64,000 bases of DNA from contig NZ_SPQQ01000005.1 of the NCBI RefSeq assembly GCF_004766045.1, positions 310,001 through 374,000 of the forward strand. Direction: 5' to 3'. Shown in pieces: positions 35,881 to 44,710 of this stretch; position 1 is the stretch's first letter, and every line of letters begins with the position of its first letter. Origin of the DNA: Desulfosporosinus fructosivorans. GTDB taxonomy: Bacteria; Bacillota; Desulfitobacteriia; Desulfitobacteriales; Desulfitobacteriaceae. The position numbers and the translations under genes are program-made. The notes beneath the pieces are model-generated. The model worked only from the letters and a program-made list of their open reading frames with translations. It did not search any database and had not been told where the DNA came from.

Positions 35881-36050
35881 AGAATACTAAGATTCAAAAG
35901 TTTAATTTTCCACTAGGAGAGATTTTCTGGTCTTATGTAAGTATGAGGATGCTCTGGGAGAATCAAAAATATGACCAGTAATTATACGTTGGCGAACTGA
36001 TGACAAATGAACCCAATGAATCCAAATATTTGTATTATAAATATTGAAAA

Positions 36051-37019
36051 CTAATTACCGGGCAGTTGGATGCCACACCAACCGCTTACATCGCATTGGC
36101 CATATTCATTATCACCCACAGCAACCACCGTGCCGTCCGATTTAAGGCCGAGAGTATGAGCGCAACCCGCCGCAACCGCCACAATATCGCGCCAGCCACT
36201 TACATTGCATTGGCCATGCACATTCCAACCCACAGCCTCCACAGTACCGTCCGATTGAAGGCCGATGGTATGAAGGTAACCCGCCGCTATCGCCACAATA
36301 CCGCGCCAGCCGTTTACATCACATTGGCCATGCTTATTCAAACCCACAGCCGCCACCGTTCCGTCAGATTTAAGACCGACGGTATGAAGGTAACCCGCCG
36401 CTGCCGCCACTATGTCGCACCAGCCGTTTACATTGCATTGGCCGTACCGATTAATACCCACACTCGTCACCGTTCCGTCAGATTTGAGCCCAACGGTATG
36501 CCAGTCACCCGCCGTGACCGCCAGCATATCACGCCAGCCACCTACATCGCATTCGCCGTAAGTGTTGCGACCCACAGCCACCACCATGCCGTCCGATTTA
36601 AGACCGAGGGTACGACACCAACCCGCCGCAACCGCCACAATATCGCGCCAATCGAAGACATCGCATTGGTCATGCTTATTCCAACCCACAGCCACCACAG
36701 TACCGTCAGATTTAAGACCGACTGTATGAGCATTACCCGTGTTCGTCGCCATATGTACATTACCCGCCGCGACCGCCACAATGTCGCGCCAGCCGCTTAC
36801 ATCACATTGGCCATAATTATTATCACCCGCAGCCGTCACCGTTCCGTCAGATTTAAGACCAACGGTATGACGACGGCCCGCCGCTATGGTATCTTTGGGA
36901 ATCCATACCTTGCTGAACCGAACAACGCCATTAATCCGTCCTTCCTCGCACAATTTTTGGATGCGCCGTTCTGAAACGCTCCACCTCAACGAAGCTTCTT
37001 TCGGTGAAATGTAATCCAT
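36051..37019 (-). CDS. HTH domain fused to seven RCC1-like repeats
   Basis: 322 residues. The first ~45 residues (DYISPKEASLRWSVSERRIQ.. FSKVWIPKD) are the small excisionase/MerR-type HTH common in clostridia as a stand-alone ~80-residue protein. Straight after IPKD come seven 38-residue repeats of the type HTVGLKSDGTVVAVG..GQCDVSGWRDIVAVAAG, an RCC1-like seven-blade propeller; a 9-residue insert follows the first. ATG 37019 after AAGGAGG. A DNA-binding head joined to a propeller is unusual; possible product of recombination between two genes. Confidence 0.8.
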   Translation of the reverse strand: MDYISPKEASLRWSVSERRIQKLCEEGRINGVVRFSKVWIPKDTIAAGRRHTVGLKSDGTVTAAGDNNYGQCDVSGWRDIVAVAAGNVHMATNTGNAHTVGLKSDGTVVAVGWNKHDQCDVFDWRDIVAVAAGWCRTLGLKSDGMVVAVGRNTYGECDVGGWRDMLAVTAGDWHTVGLKSDGTVTSVGINRYGQCNVNGWCDIVAAAAGYLHTVGLKSDGTVAAVGLNKHGQCDVNGWRGIVAIAAGYLHTIGLQSDGTVEAVGWNVHGQCNVSGWRDIVAVAAGCAHTLGLKSDGTVVAVGDNEYGQCDVSGWCGIQLPGN

Positions 37020-37164
37020 GTTTTACCTCCTTGAAAACAAGTCCTATTTTGTTATATACGAAATGGAATACTTTGGGGTTCAGTATACATTGACATTCAT
37101 ATATTAATTATTAATTGCTTACCTCTGTTACGGATTGAATGAAAAGATATTGTTTTGAGAAGTG

Positions 37165-37193
37165 CCGCCTGCATCGCATGATGACAGGCGGCC
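37165..37193. terminator. GC-rich hairpin
   Basis: GCCGCCTG / CAGGCGGC with a 13-nt loop, 12 nt past the 23S-methyltransferase remnant on the minus strand; a relic terminator. Confidence 0.5.
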
Positions 37194-37204
37194 TAAATTT
37201 CATT

Positions 37205-37257
37205 TCAATTAACCTTCTCCAGCCGCACCACCGTCTCCACATGCCCCGGAGCGACGA
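37205..37257 (-). pseudogene. C-terminal scrap of an RNA methyltransferase (RlmD/TrmA family)
   Basis: About 17 codons: APGHVETVVRLEKVN and stop, the typical end of clostridial RlmD/TrmA-type uracil methyltransferases. It is cut at 37255 by the sequence that recurs at 58121. Region 37258-37532 has no gene I can support. Confidence 0.5.
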
Positions 37258-37288
37258 TTCGGATAACTCTGTCTTGAATACAATTGCC
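37255..37288. repeat. Mobile-element end relic, copy 1
   Basis: CGATTCGGATAACTCT plus ~18 further nt match 58121-58154 with a few differences. It abuts the cut methyltransferase gene, so it looks like the end of an inserted element. Confidence 0.4.
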
Positions 37289-37532
37289 ACAAGGACATGG
37301 ACGAGGTTCTGACGGACTTTATGAAGTTCATTAGCCCTCCAATCGGCACGGGGGTTTCATTCCAAGTTAGGAGAGTAACCCCATCCCTTGAAGGCCAGTG
37401 GCATCCGCAATCCCCATTACGGCAAACATTCACCTAACGGCTACTAGATCAAGGCGTAAATTTGGCGACAATCAGGACTCAGCTTGGACTTGTTTCGCCA
37501 TACCAAAAATGTCCTTCATATAATACAGATAT

Positions 37533-39005
37533 TCAGCGCACCCGAACCGAGCTGCCGGACAAGGCTTGGGCGCCATAAGCGAGAAAAGATTTCTCCCAGC
37601 TGTCAACATAAGACCCTGTGGCCCACTCAGCCATGATTACGGTTGCTCCTTCCGGCAGGTCCAGCTCCGCCAAGGGGTTTTCGGCTAATTGCTCTGCACC
37701 GATGGTGTAAATCGTTAATTTATTTTTGGTTTTAACCAGGGCAATATCCCTATTGGGGGAGGTAAAGGCGTCCATGGCGTCAGGAACCCGGTCCTTGATA
37801 TTGTGCCAGCTTAAGACTAAGGTATCATAGAAGACCAAATTGGTCGGCGGGATGATCTTGAGGTCAAAGTCTGTTTGCTCAAACATTCCCCCATTTTGAT
37901 AGTTAATTCTCCCCACCAGAGACCAATGCCCGTTTTTCCGTGCCAGGCCGAAATTTTCCCCAGATTCATCTCTGACAATCGAGGTAATCCCTTTGTCTCT
38001 TAAGCCTGCAACAGTCTGTTCCCTGACACTCAAATAAGCGTTAAATCCGTTGTCCCCCAGCAGATCAGATACCTTTATTTCTGCAGGAGATGATAGTTTG
38101 TCGACCGGAAGCACCTGTAATTGATTAACACTGCCGATTTTCTTCTCGATAGCCACATAATCATTACCGATATAGTTGATGATTCTTTCCGCCGGATCGG
38201 TATAGACTTGATCGTCCGTTCCGTCTTCCGCTTTCTTCATGTCGGAGATCTTAGCCGCCACATTACGGGCGCTCAATAGATTGCCTGTCTTTCCGGCGGT
38301 CGGGAGGTCCTGGACACTAAGTTCCCAAAAACCGCTGGTCCGCGGAAAAAAAGGCTGTTCGGAGGCCAGAACCGGGTGAAGCTGATGATGATCGGCGGCA
38401 ATCCAAAGTGTTTGATAGGTATAGCCATCGCCCTCCTGCATCCTCAGCCCCAGCAAGACACCGGAAGTTCCTTCATTGCTGTCTTTGTTCAGATCCTGGG
38501 CATTGGTATTAGCTGCTCCCAAAGTACTTTCCGCCTGATCGGAAACTTTTTTCAACAAAAGAACTTCGTTTTGCACAAAGAAAATCATATTTTTATCATC
38601 AAGCTTCATAAATTCACCCAGATAATTGGCAGCCGCATAGACAGTAAGCACATCAACCTCCTGGGTTTTCTGAGCAGAAATACCGGCAGGCGGGATATAT
38701 TTTGTCAGCAAGTAATCATCTGCCTTCACCCTTTTGATTTTATAAGAAAGCTGCTCCCAGACATGTCCGCCGAAAGAGACGGCACCTGCAGCAAACTGGA
38801 CATCACTTCCCACCCATTGCTGGGTTGCTTCTTCCCCATTGCTGTTGGTATCCAGCTCTTGAAGCACCGTCCATTTACCAACTAACGGAGAGACCGGTTT
38901 GGACGGCGGGATAATCTTACCGGCCGATGCTCCCGAGGATTCGGCGCAGCCGCCAAGTATCAGCAGCAAAAAGGAAAGCAAGAGAAGCTGGCATTTTTTA
39001 GCCAT
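37533..39005 (-). CDS. Lipoprotein of the two-component operon
   Basis: 490 residues. Signal peptide with lipobox LILGGC at about residues 14-19, so anchored outside the membrane. No domain recognised: the mature part is beta-rich, with WTVLQELDTNSNGEEAT near the start and paired strands later. ATG 39005 overlaps the kinase stop by 8 nt with GAGGTG upstream. Its place last in an acyltransferase-regulator-kinase operon suggests a sensor input or envelope target of that system. Confidence 0.8.
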   Translation of the reverse strand: MAKKCQLLLLSFLLLILGGCAESSGASAGKIIPPSKPVSPLVGKWTVLQELDTNSNGEEATQQWVGSDVQFAAGAVSFGGHVWEQLSYKIKRVKADDYLLTKYIPPAGISAQKTQEVDVLTVYAAANYLGEFMKLDDKNMIFFVQNEVLLLKKVSDQAESTLGAANTNAQDLNKDSNEGTSGVLLGLRMQEGDGYTYQTLWIAADHHQLHPVLASEQPFFPRTSGFWELSVQDLPTAGKTGNLLSARNVAAKISDMKKAEDGTDDQVYTDPAERIINYIGNDYVAIEKKIGSVNQLQVLPVDKLSSPAEIKVSDLLGDNGFNAYLSVREQTVAGLRDKGITSIVRDESGENFGLARKNGHWSLVGRINYQNGGMFEQTDFDLKIIPPTNLVFYDTLVLSWHNIKDRVPDAMDAFTSPNRDIALVKTKNKLTIYTIGAEQLAENPLAELDLPEGATVIMAEWATGSYVDSWEKSFLAYGAQALSGSSVRVR

Positions 39006-40392
39006 TGGCACACACCTCTCTAGGCAGAGTAATGACCACGGTTGTCCCCACGTTGACTTCACTGCTGATTTCCAGCTGCCCCTTCATCAGGATGACAATC
39101 TCTTCACAGATGGATAAACCAATCCCGTTTTTGGAACGTGAGCTCTTGCCTTTGTAAAACTTTTCTTTCACCATGGGCAGCTCCCCGGCAGCAATGCCGC
39201 ACCCCCTGTCGGCAATCGTAAACGTATAGTCTTTTTCCCCGATCTCAGCCTGAAAGCGAACAGACCCCTCGGCAGCCGTAAAATTCAGGGCATTATCCAG
39301 AATATTGATTAATACTTGTTTCAAACGGTTAGGATCTGTCAACAGATCGGGAAGGTTTTCCGAGTAAACAACCGTGAAATGAATATTTTCCCGGGTAGCC
39401 CGCGGCGTCAGCTGTTTGCGGATATGTTCCATAAGCTCGGCCAAATTAACAGTTTCATATTTGAGTTTGATCCTGCCGGAAACAAACTTGGAAAAGTCCA
39501 GGAGTTCCTCGACCATCTGGGTGAGGCGTTCAGCCTCCTTGGCAATAATCCCCAGGCCGTCCTTCAGCATTTCTTTCTGCTGGAATTTTTCGCTTTGCAG
39601 CGTAATCGCCCAACCCATAATCGAGGTTAGCGGGGTGCGCAATTCATGGGAAACCGAAGATATAAAATCATTCTTCAGCTTTTCTTTTTTGGTAATTTCA
39701 TCAGCCATGTAGTTCAAGGTATCTGAGAGCTTGCCAATCTCGTCATCCCGCTTTTTTTTGCTCTTGATTTTAAAATTGCCCGCCGCCATGCTCTCGGCAA
39801 CGGCTGTCACTTCTCTCAAAGGGATAAGAATAGTATTGGCCAAAAAAATGCTGAGCAACCCGACAATCAGCGCCACAAAAAGGCCGATGGCGATAAAAAT
39901 TTTAGCCGTGTCTCGAATGTCCTGATCAATAGCACTGGTAGAAGCAATAAAACGCAAGGCTCCGACAATTTGCCCCTCCGATTTCAAAGGATAAGCTACG
40001 GCCATAACTTCCTGGCCGTTTAATTTCCCTACCCATTCCCCCATCTTGTCATTGAGAGCATCCTGGATATCCTCCATGGACTCTCCTTGTTCAGGGATCA
40101 TCCCCAGGGAATCCATGACAATCTTCCCGTCCCGATCGACAATCTCCACTTTGGCATCGCTTTGATTCCAAAAGGCATCCACATTATACAGGATGTTATC
40201 TTCTAAAGAGGTATCGGAATAGTATTTGGAATACATATCCGCACTGATTTTGACCTGATTGGTCAGGTTGCCCCTTAGGCTGTCGTAATAATTCTGCTGA
40301 ACCGTATAAATCAGCAGCACTTCCAAAATGGCCACCGAAACCAAAATCACAATCATAAAATTGGCCGTCAGTCTCCCTCTGATCCCTTTCAT
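38998..40392 (-). CDS. Sensor histidine kinase (PhoR/ResE type)
   Basis: 464 residues. Helix 1 near residues 10-32, an extracellular sensor of ~140 residues, helix 2 near 165-190, HAMP (IPLREVTAVAESMAAGN), HisKA with SSVSHELRTPLTS (His near 248), then N-box NILDNALNF, G-box DRGCGIA and SKNGIGLSICEE. ATG 40392 overlaps the regulator stop as ATGA. Phosphorylates the OmpR-type regulator encoded just upstream. Confidence 0.93.
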   Translation of the reverse strand: MKGIRGRLTANFMIVILVSVAILEVLLIYTVQQNYYDSLRGNLTNQVKISADMYSKYYSDTSLEDNILYNVDAFWNQSDAKVEIVDRDGKIVMDSLGMIPEQGESMEDIQDALNDKMGEWVGKLNGQEVMAVAYPLKSEGQIVGALRFIASTSAIDQDIRDTAKIFIAIGLFVALIVGLLSIFLANTILIPLREVTAVAESMAAGNFKIKSKKKRDDEIGKLSDTLNYMADEITKKEKLKNDFISSVSHELRTPLTSIMGWAITLQSEKFQQKEMLKDGLGIIAKEAERLTQMVEELLDFSKFVSGRIKLKYETVNLAELMEHIRKQLTPRATRENIHFTVVYSENLPDLLTDPNRLKQVLINILDNALNFTAAEGSVRFQAEIGEKDYTFTIADRGCGIAAGELPMVKEKFYKGKSSRSKNGIGLSICEEIVILMKGQLEISSEVNVGTTVVITLPREVCANG

Positions 40393-41102
40393 GGAAGCCT
40401 CCCACCAGACTCTGGCTGCCACCGGTAACCGGAACCCCAAACGGTTTTAATATGGCGGGGCTCAGAGGGATTATCTTCGATTTTTTCTCTGAGCCGCCTG
40501 ATATGCACATCTAGAGTTTTGGTATCGCCAAAATAATCTTCTCCCCAGACCGCATTCAGCATCTCTTCTCTTTTCAGAGCTTTCCCCGGATTTTCCATGA
40601 ACATTTTTAACAGAGCATATTCTGTAGGGGTCAGTTCCACTTCCGTATTGTTTCTGAGGAGTTTATTGGCGGCGATATCCAGGGACAGGTTGCCGTAAGT
40701 ATAGGCCGTTCTTCTGGCTTCAAAATGGTTCCGGCGCCTTAACATGGCTTTGATCCTGGCAATTAATTCAAAGGGATTAAAGGGCTTGACCATATAATCA
40801 TCCGCTCCCAGTTCAAGACCCATAATTTTATCCGTATCCTCTCCCTTGGCCGTCAGCATGATGACGAGCGGGTCCGGCATGGTTTTGCGAATCTGCTGAC
40901 AGACTTCCAGTCCGTCTATCCCAGGCAGCATCAGATCCAGCACCACCAAATCGGGGAGGAATGTCGTGAGCAGAGCCAAGGCCTCCTCTCCGCTGGCCGC
41001 TTCTCCGACTTCATATCCGGCCATCTCCAAATTGAGCGTGATAAAACGCCGGATCGAAGCTTCATCTTCAACAACCAATACTTTTATCTTATAATCGTGC
41101 AT
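40389..41102 (-). CDS. OmpR family response regulator
   Basis: 237 residues. Receiver with VVEDEAS acidic pair, VVLDLMLPGIDG phospho-Asp near 54, TAKGED, VKPFNPFEL. Winged helix TPTEYALLKMFMENPGKALKREEML..HIRRLREKIE..VWGSGYRW. ATG 41102 after AAGGGATGAG, 5 nt past the acyltransferase stop. Partner of the following kinase. Confidence 0.94.
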   Translation of the reverse strand: MHDYKIKVLVVEDEASIRRFITLNLEMAGYEVGEAASGEEALALLTTFLPDLVVLDLMLPGIDGLEVCQQIRKTMPDPLVIMLTAKGEDTDKIMGLELGADDYMVKPFNPFELIARIKAMLRRRNHFEARRTAYTYGNLSLDIAANKLLRNNTEVELTPTEYALLKMFMENPGKALKREEMLNAVWGEDYFGDTKTLDVHIRRLREKIEDNPSEPRHIKTVWGSGYRWQPESGGRLP

Positions 41103-41106
41103 ATTC

Positions 41107-43035
41107 TCATCCCTTAGTTTTTTTGTTATTATAACACGATTTATGTTTATCGTTTTGATTGGAAATCAAGGCTTCGATCAGTAATTCCCCGTAGGCTTCC
41201 ACCCCGGTCTGGGTCAGATGAACACCGTCCGAATAAAAATAATCGCCATGGCCGCTGCTGGCCGAATACCAATCGATCAGCCTGGTCTTGGGGTAAGACT
41301 CGGCCACCTTGCTCAGCGTCTCATTCACCACCGTTTCCCAAGGCTTCGGGACACGGGTATTCACCAGCACGATCTCCGTGGTTCCTTGCAGGGAATCCAG
41401 GGTCTGCATTAACTGTTTTTCGGTGAACGCACCGTTTGATCCTAATTCAATAATCACAATATTCCCCAGCTCACCTTCTTTTTGGAGCTTGGCCATGACA
41501 TCCGGGGCCTGATGCATCTGTCTGCCAATTTGCGCGTCGATGACAATGCCCGGCAGGTGTTCTTGCAAAGCAGGTTCCACATTGATCATTAAGGAATCTC
41601 CAATGACCGTAATATCCTCTCCCTTAATATCGCTCTTCTTATCTGCCTCAGCAAGTTCCCCCTTGGCAGCACTATCTTCCTTGACCGTCCCTGGCGTTTG
41701 AGCTTGAGCTTGTTCTGTAGTCACCTGGCTCTCCGCTATCGCTTTTGCCGAAGTTTCCATACCTTCATCGGGACTTACAAACACCAGCAGAAACATCAAT
41801 ACCATACTGACCGTAATTTTGGTGCTGTGGGCCAATGGTCTTTGCCACCACTGAAGGGCCGGCGCCCGCCTCCGCACTCGTTTCCGTCGTCCGTAGCGGA
41901 TCGGGTCCTCGATGAGGTAGCGGGACAGAGCCGCCAGGGTAATGCTTAGGGCAATTTGCCCGAGGGTTAGGGAAAGGTTCAAGCCTTCCGTATTTACAAC
42001 CGGATTAGTCAGGATGATAACCGGGTAATGCCACAAGTAAATCCCATAGGAACACCCTCCCAGCCAGCGTAAGGGGCCCCATCCAAAGAACTGGCCCAGA
42101 TAACTGGCGGGGTGGGACAGAACTGCCACCAGACAAGCCGCCGCAACAGAGAAGAGCAGGAGCCCGCCCTGGTAGAGGGAGGTCTGGTATTGGCTGGTTT
42201 TTCCGATCATCAAAAGTACCACCAATAACCCCAGGCTTCCCGCCCCATCCAGCGCCAGTCTCTTTTTGCCGGACAGATCCGCAGTCATTTTCCCGCTGGG
42301 CCATACCATCGCCAGTAGAGCCCCGACCAGCAAGGCGAAAACACGGGTATCCGTTCCATAATAGACACGGCTGGGATCATGACCCGGTATGTAAATCATT
42401 GCCATTGCTGCGGCTGAAGCCAACGTGACAGCCACTGTGCCCCCGATCAGCCATTTGCGCTGCCGAAAACAACGCAGCCCCCATCCCAAAAGAAGCGGCC
42501 AGAAAAGATAAAATTGTTCTTCTACCGCCAAAGACCAGAGGTGCCCCAGCGGAGACGGCGGACCGAAGCTTTCAAAATAGGATACCTGATGGAAAATCAG
42601 ATACCAGTTGCTGGTATAGAATACTGCAGCCAGCGCTTCCGGCTTCAAGGCTGCCAGGCGTTCCGGAGCACAAAGCATAACCCAGAGCATCACGCCTGCC
42701 AGCATCAGAAAAAGAGCCGGCAGCAGTCGCCGGGCCCGGCGCAGCCAGAAATCTTTCAAATCAATCGATCCCGAGCGCTCCCATTGCTTGAGCAGAATAT
42801 TGGTGATCAAATACCCGGACAGCACAAAGAACAGACTTACTCCTAAAAGCCCTCCCGGGGCCCAGGTCAGCTTAAGATGGTAAGCAATCACGGCAAACAC
42901 CGCCAAAGCCCTCAGTCCGTCCAATCCCGGCATATAGCCGCTGGAATCCGCCCGCACTCCTCTTTTCTGCAAATTCGACTGCCAATTCGATTGATCTGAT
43001 TTCTTGCTGCAGTTCATGTCATCTTCACTCTCCAC
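41107..43035 (-). CDS. Acyltransferase 3 / SGNH protein (OatA-like O-acetyltransferase)
   Basis: 642 residues. About ten membrane helices: GLDGLRALAVFAVIAYH is the acyltransferase-3 motif with the acetyl-CoA-side His, FFVLSGYLIT and RRARRLLPALF follow. The C-terminal ~170 residues are an SGNH hydrolase: VIGDSLM (Ser), IELGSNGAF, and DGVHLTQTG (Asp/His). OatA-type proteins acetylate peptidoglycan or a wall glycan on the outside, giving lysozyme resistance. Start is GTG 43035 or, better placed after GGAG and GTGAAG, ATG 43017. First gene of the TCS operon. Confidence 0.88.
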   Translation of the reverse strand: MESEDDMNCSKKSDQSNWQSNLQKRGVRADSSGYMPGLDGLRALAVFAVIAYHLKLTWAPGGLLGVSLFFVLSGYLITNILLKQWERSGSIDLKDFWLRRARRLLPALFLMLAGVMLWVMLCAPERLAALKPEALAAVFYTSNWYLIFHQVSYFESFGPPSPLGHLWSLAVEEQFYLFWPLLLGWGLRCFRQRKWLIGGTVAVTLASAAAMAMIYIPGHDPSRVYYGTDTRVFALLVGALLAMVWPSGKMTADLSGKKRLALDGAGSLGLLVVLLMIGKTSQYQTSLYQGGLLLFSVAAACLVAVLSHPASYLGQFFGWGPLRWLGGCSYGIYLWHYPVIILTNPVVNTEGLNLSLTLGQIALSITLAALSRYLIEDPIRYGRRKRVRRRAPALQWWQRPLAHSTKITVSMVLMFLLVFVSPDEGMETSAKAIAESQVTTEQAQAQTPGTVKEDSAAKGELAEADKKSDIKGEDITVIGDSLMINVEPALQEHLPGIVIDAQIGRQMHQAPDVMAKLQKEGELGNIVIIELGSNGAFTEKQLMQTLDSLQGTTEIVLVNTRVPKPWETVVNETLSKVAESYPKTRLIDWYSASSGHGDYFYSDGVHLTQTGVEAYGELLIEALISNQNDKHKSCYNNKKTKG

Positions 43036-43182
43036 TTGTGCCAGGCTTGGGGTTTTCCCGTCATCGCCCTTTCTTCCTCTTCACTTTACCAAGCTTTGAG
43101 TTTCAGTGCTTTACAAAATACTTAAAATTTCTTACGAAAAAGTTAATAATTCACGAATGATGGCAGATCGTGCACAAAAAAG
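43036..43182. other. Upstream region of the acyltransferase operon
   Basis: AT-rich, should hold the operon promoter. I see no confident -35/-10 pair. Confidence 0.35.
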
Positions 43183-43208
43183 AAAAAAGAGCGGTTGAAC
43201 GCTCTTTC
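43183..43208 (-). terminator. Terminator after hicB remnant
   Basis: AAAGAGCG / CGCTCTTT, loop 6, followed on the minus strand by a long T-rich tract. Confidence 0.8.
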
Positions 43209-43327
43209 GGTCGGCAATGAACTTGCCATTTCCTTACTTATTTACTCAAATCTCAGTTGAATTAGGCATCCCATTGTTGATCTTACATACACCAGCGAAT
43301 TGCTTTTCAAATGGCCATAGCATTTTT

Positions 43328-43648
43328 CTACTTCATCAAGGAAATCGGTGACTGCTGTGAATACTGTTCTATTGCTTCTTCAACATACTGATTCAATGAT
43401 TTGCCCTCTATCAAGGCCCTTTGTGCTGCTTGTTTATGAAGCTCAGGGGTTATCCTTACATTAAAGCTACCTTTATACATCTTTTCCGGTTCTTTACCGT
43501 TCAAATTGCACAGTTCAAGATAATCCTCAACCGCTTCTTCAAATGCTGACTTTAGTTCGCTGACACTACTGCCTTCATAACTGATTGAATCATTTATGCC
43601 TTCAATCTTGCTATAGAAAATCTCGTCTTCTGTGCTGTAATGTAATTT
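43328..43648 (-). pseudogene. hicB: HicB family antitoxin, 5'-truncated
   Basis: Open frame without start codon: HYSTEDEIFYSKIEGIND, YEGSSVSELKSAFEEAVEDY and, at the end, SFNVRITPELHKQAAQRAL with GKSLNQYVEEAIEQ. This is the HicB partial RNase H-like fold plus its C-terminal ribbon-helix-helix. The normal first ~14 residues are missing; a TGA at 43649-43651 closes the frame. No hicA is seen next to it. The antitoxin is probably dead. Confidence 0.7.
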
Positions 43649-43754
43649 TCAATAGTAGATAGTTCGGAGCGCAGTAAATTATTGATGAGTTGCTCCTAGA
43701 TCCCACCCATAGGGAACACCCTTAAATCTACCTTCAATAGAAGTAACACCAACG

Positions 43755-43824
43755 TGCCTTGAGGATACAAAACAGATGTCGTATCAATCTGGTATCCCCT
43801 TGACGGCATAGTATATTTCTGAAA
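43755..43824. repeat. Dispersed repeat, copy A
   Basis: 70 nt starting TGCCTTGAGGATACAAAA with clear matches to 60502-60530 (first part), 62519-62588 (whole) and 62127-62157 (second part). In reverse it lies in a 58-codon frame (43695-43871) without a ribosome site. Confidence 0.55.
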
Positions 43825-43899
43825 CCATCGTCTATTACAGGCTCTTTTTAATAAATCAGCTGCTCGCATTTTGCTTTACAACCCAATTGAATTGTAAGC

Positions 43900-43941
43900 A
43901 ATAAAGCCTTCAAAAGCAATTATCTTCTTGAAGGCTTTATT
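43900..43941. terminator. Hairpin
   Basis: Perfect 14-bp arms AATAAAGCCTTCAA / TTGAAGGCTTTATT, 14-nt loop. Confidence 0.65.
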
Positions 43942-44030
43942 CGATACAATTTCGTCATCATCTGTGACTGCTTTTACTTTACAATGCATAAATGACTACA
44001 GCTCATATATTCAACTCACGGCACATCTCA

Positions 44031-44231
44031 TCAAATCATTTTCTGCCCCATACTTTCACCGTCAGTATATATCATTTCGAGGCTTTCATCCAACTTAAGC
44101 AATGTTTGATACAGTTCTTTCATGCGAATAGATAACTGTATTGGTGAAACAATATCCTCTTTTAGAAATACATAAATGATATATTTCAATAATTGAGATA
44201 GGAGGAATTGTCGGTGACAGTAGCAAATCAA
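44031..44231 (-). CDS. Doubtful small protein
   Basis: 66 codons; the last 40 (IQLSIRMKELYQTLLKLDESLEMIY) look like a helical protein end, while the first 25 look translated by chance. No ribosome site. Perhaps the remnant of a larger gene. The rest of 43942-44288 holds nothing clear. Confidence 0.25.
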   Translation of the reverse strand: MICYCHRQFLLSQLLKYIIYVFLKEDIVSPIQLSIRMKELYQTLLKLDESLEMIYTDGESMGQKMI

Positions 44232-44288
44232 TCCAACATCAGACGCCAGCAGGTGTGAAAGATATCACCCGACTTATCGTCCTCCCCA

Positions 44289-44699
44289 TTAACTATTCAA
44301 TGCCACAACTCCAATTGCAGTCATCATTGCCAGCCCTACGATAATCATACCAACCATAATTATCTTTCTGGAATTGTCGCCACTTAGAATAAACAAATCA
44401 GGTTTTTCTTTACTATAAGCAATCTTAAGCTCAGTTCCAACCGGATATTTTTGGCGATTGGAGCTGCTTTGTTCTCTTGCCTGAATTAATCTTCCATCTG
44501 AATGATAGTATTCAACAGCCATCGTATACATCGTAATAGTGTTAGGATAATCTGTGTACTCATAATATGCGACCACTTTGGCAGTTGTATTTACCGAATC
44601 TCCAAATAATCTATTTTCCCTTTTCAATGAGAATATTCCAGCGATAAAAGTCAGCAACCCCACTATAAACACAATTGAAAAATCATCCATATTAACCAT
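44289..44699 (-). CDS. DUF3592-like membrane protein
   Basis: 136 residues. A helix at each end (residues 8-22 and 110-130) flanks a beta-rich outside segment with TAKVVAYYEY, MAVEYYHSDGR and YPVGTELKIAYSKEKPD, the DUF3592 pattern. ATG 44699 after AAGGAAA. Eleven nt downstream of the lipoprotein at 44711, so one transcript. Confidence 0.75.
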   Translation of the reverse strand: MVNMDDFSIVFIVGLLTFIAGIFSLKRENRLFGDSVNTTAKVVAYYEYTDYPNTITMYTMAVEYYHSDGRLIQAREQSSSNRQKYPVGTELKIAYSKEKPDLFILSGDNSRKIIMVGMIIVGLAMMTAIGVVALNS

Positions 44700-44710
44700 C
44701 GCCCATTTCC

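Noticed and set aside
36051..36900. Another regular repeat as CRISPR
   Set aside because: 114-bp coding repeats of a propeller protein.
36066..36974. 302-codon plus-strand frame
   Set aside because: It is the complement of the RCC1-like repeats; the sense frame has a ribosome site and sensible domain text.
37209..37433. 74-codon minus frame
   Set aside because: Wrong frame over the methyltransferase remnant; no ribosome site.
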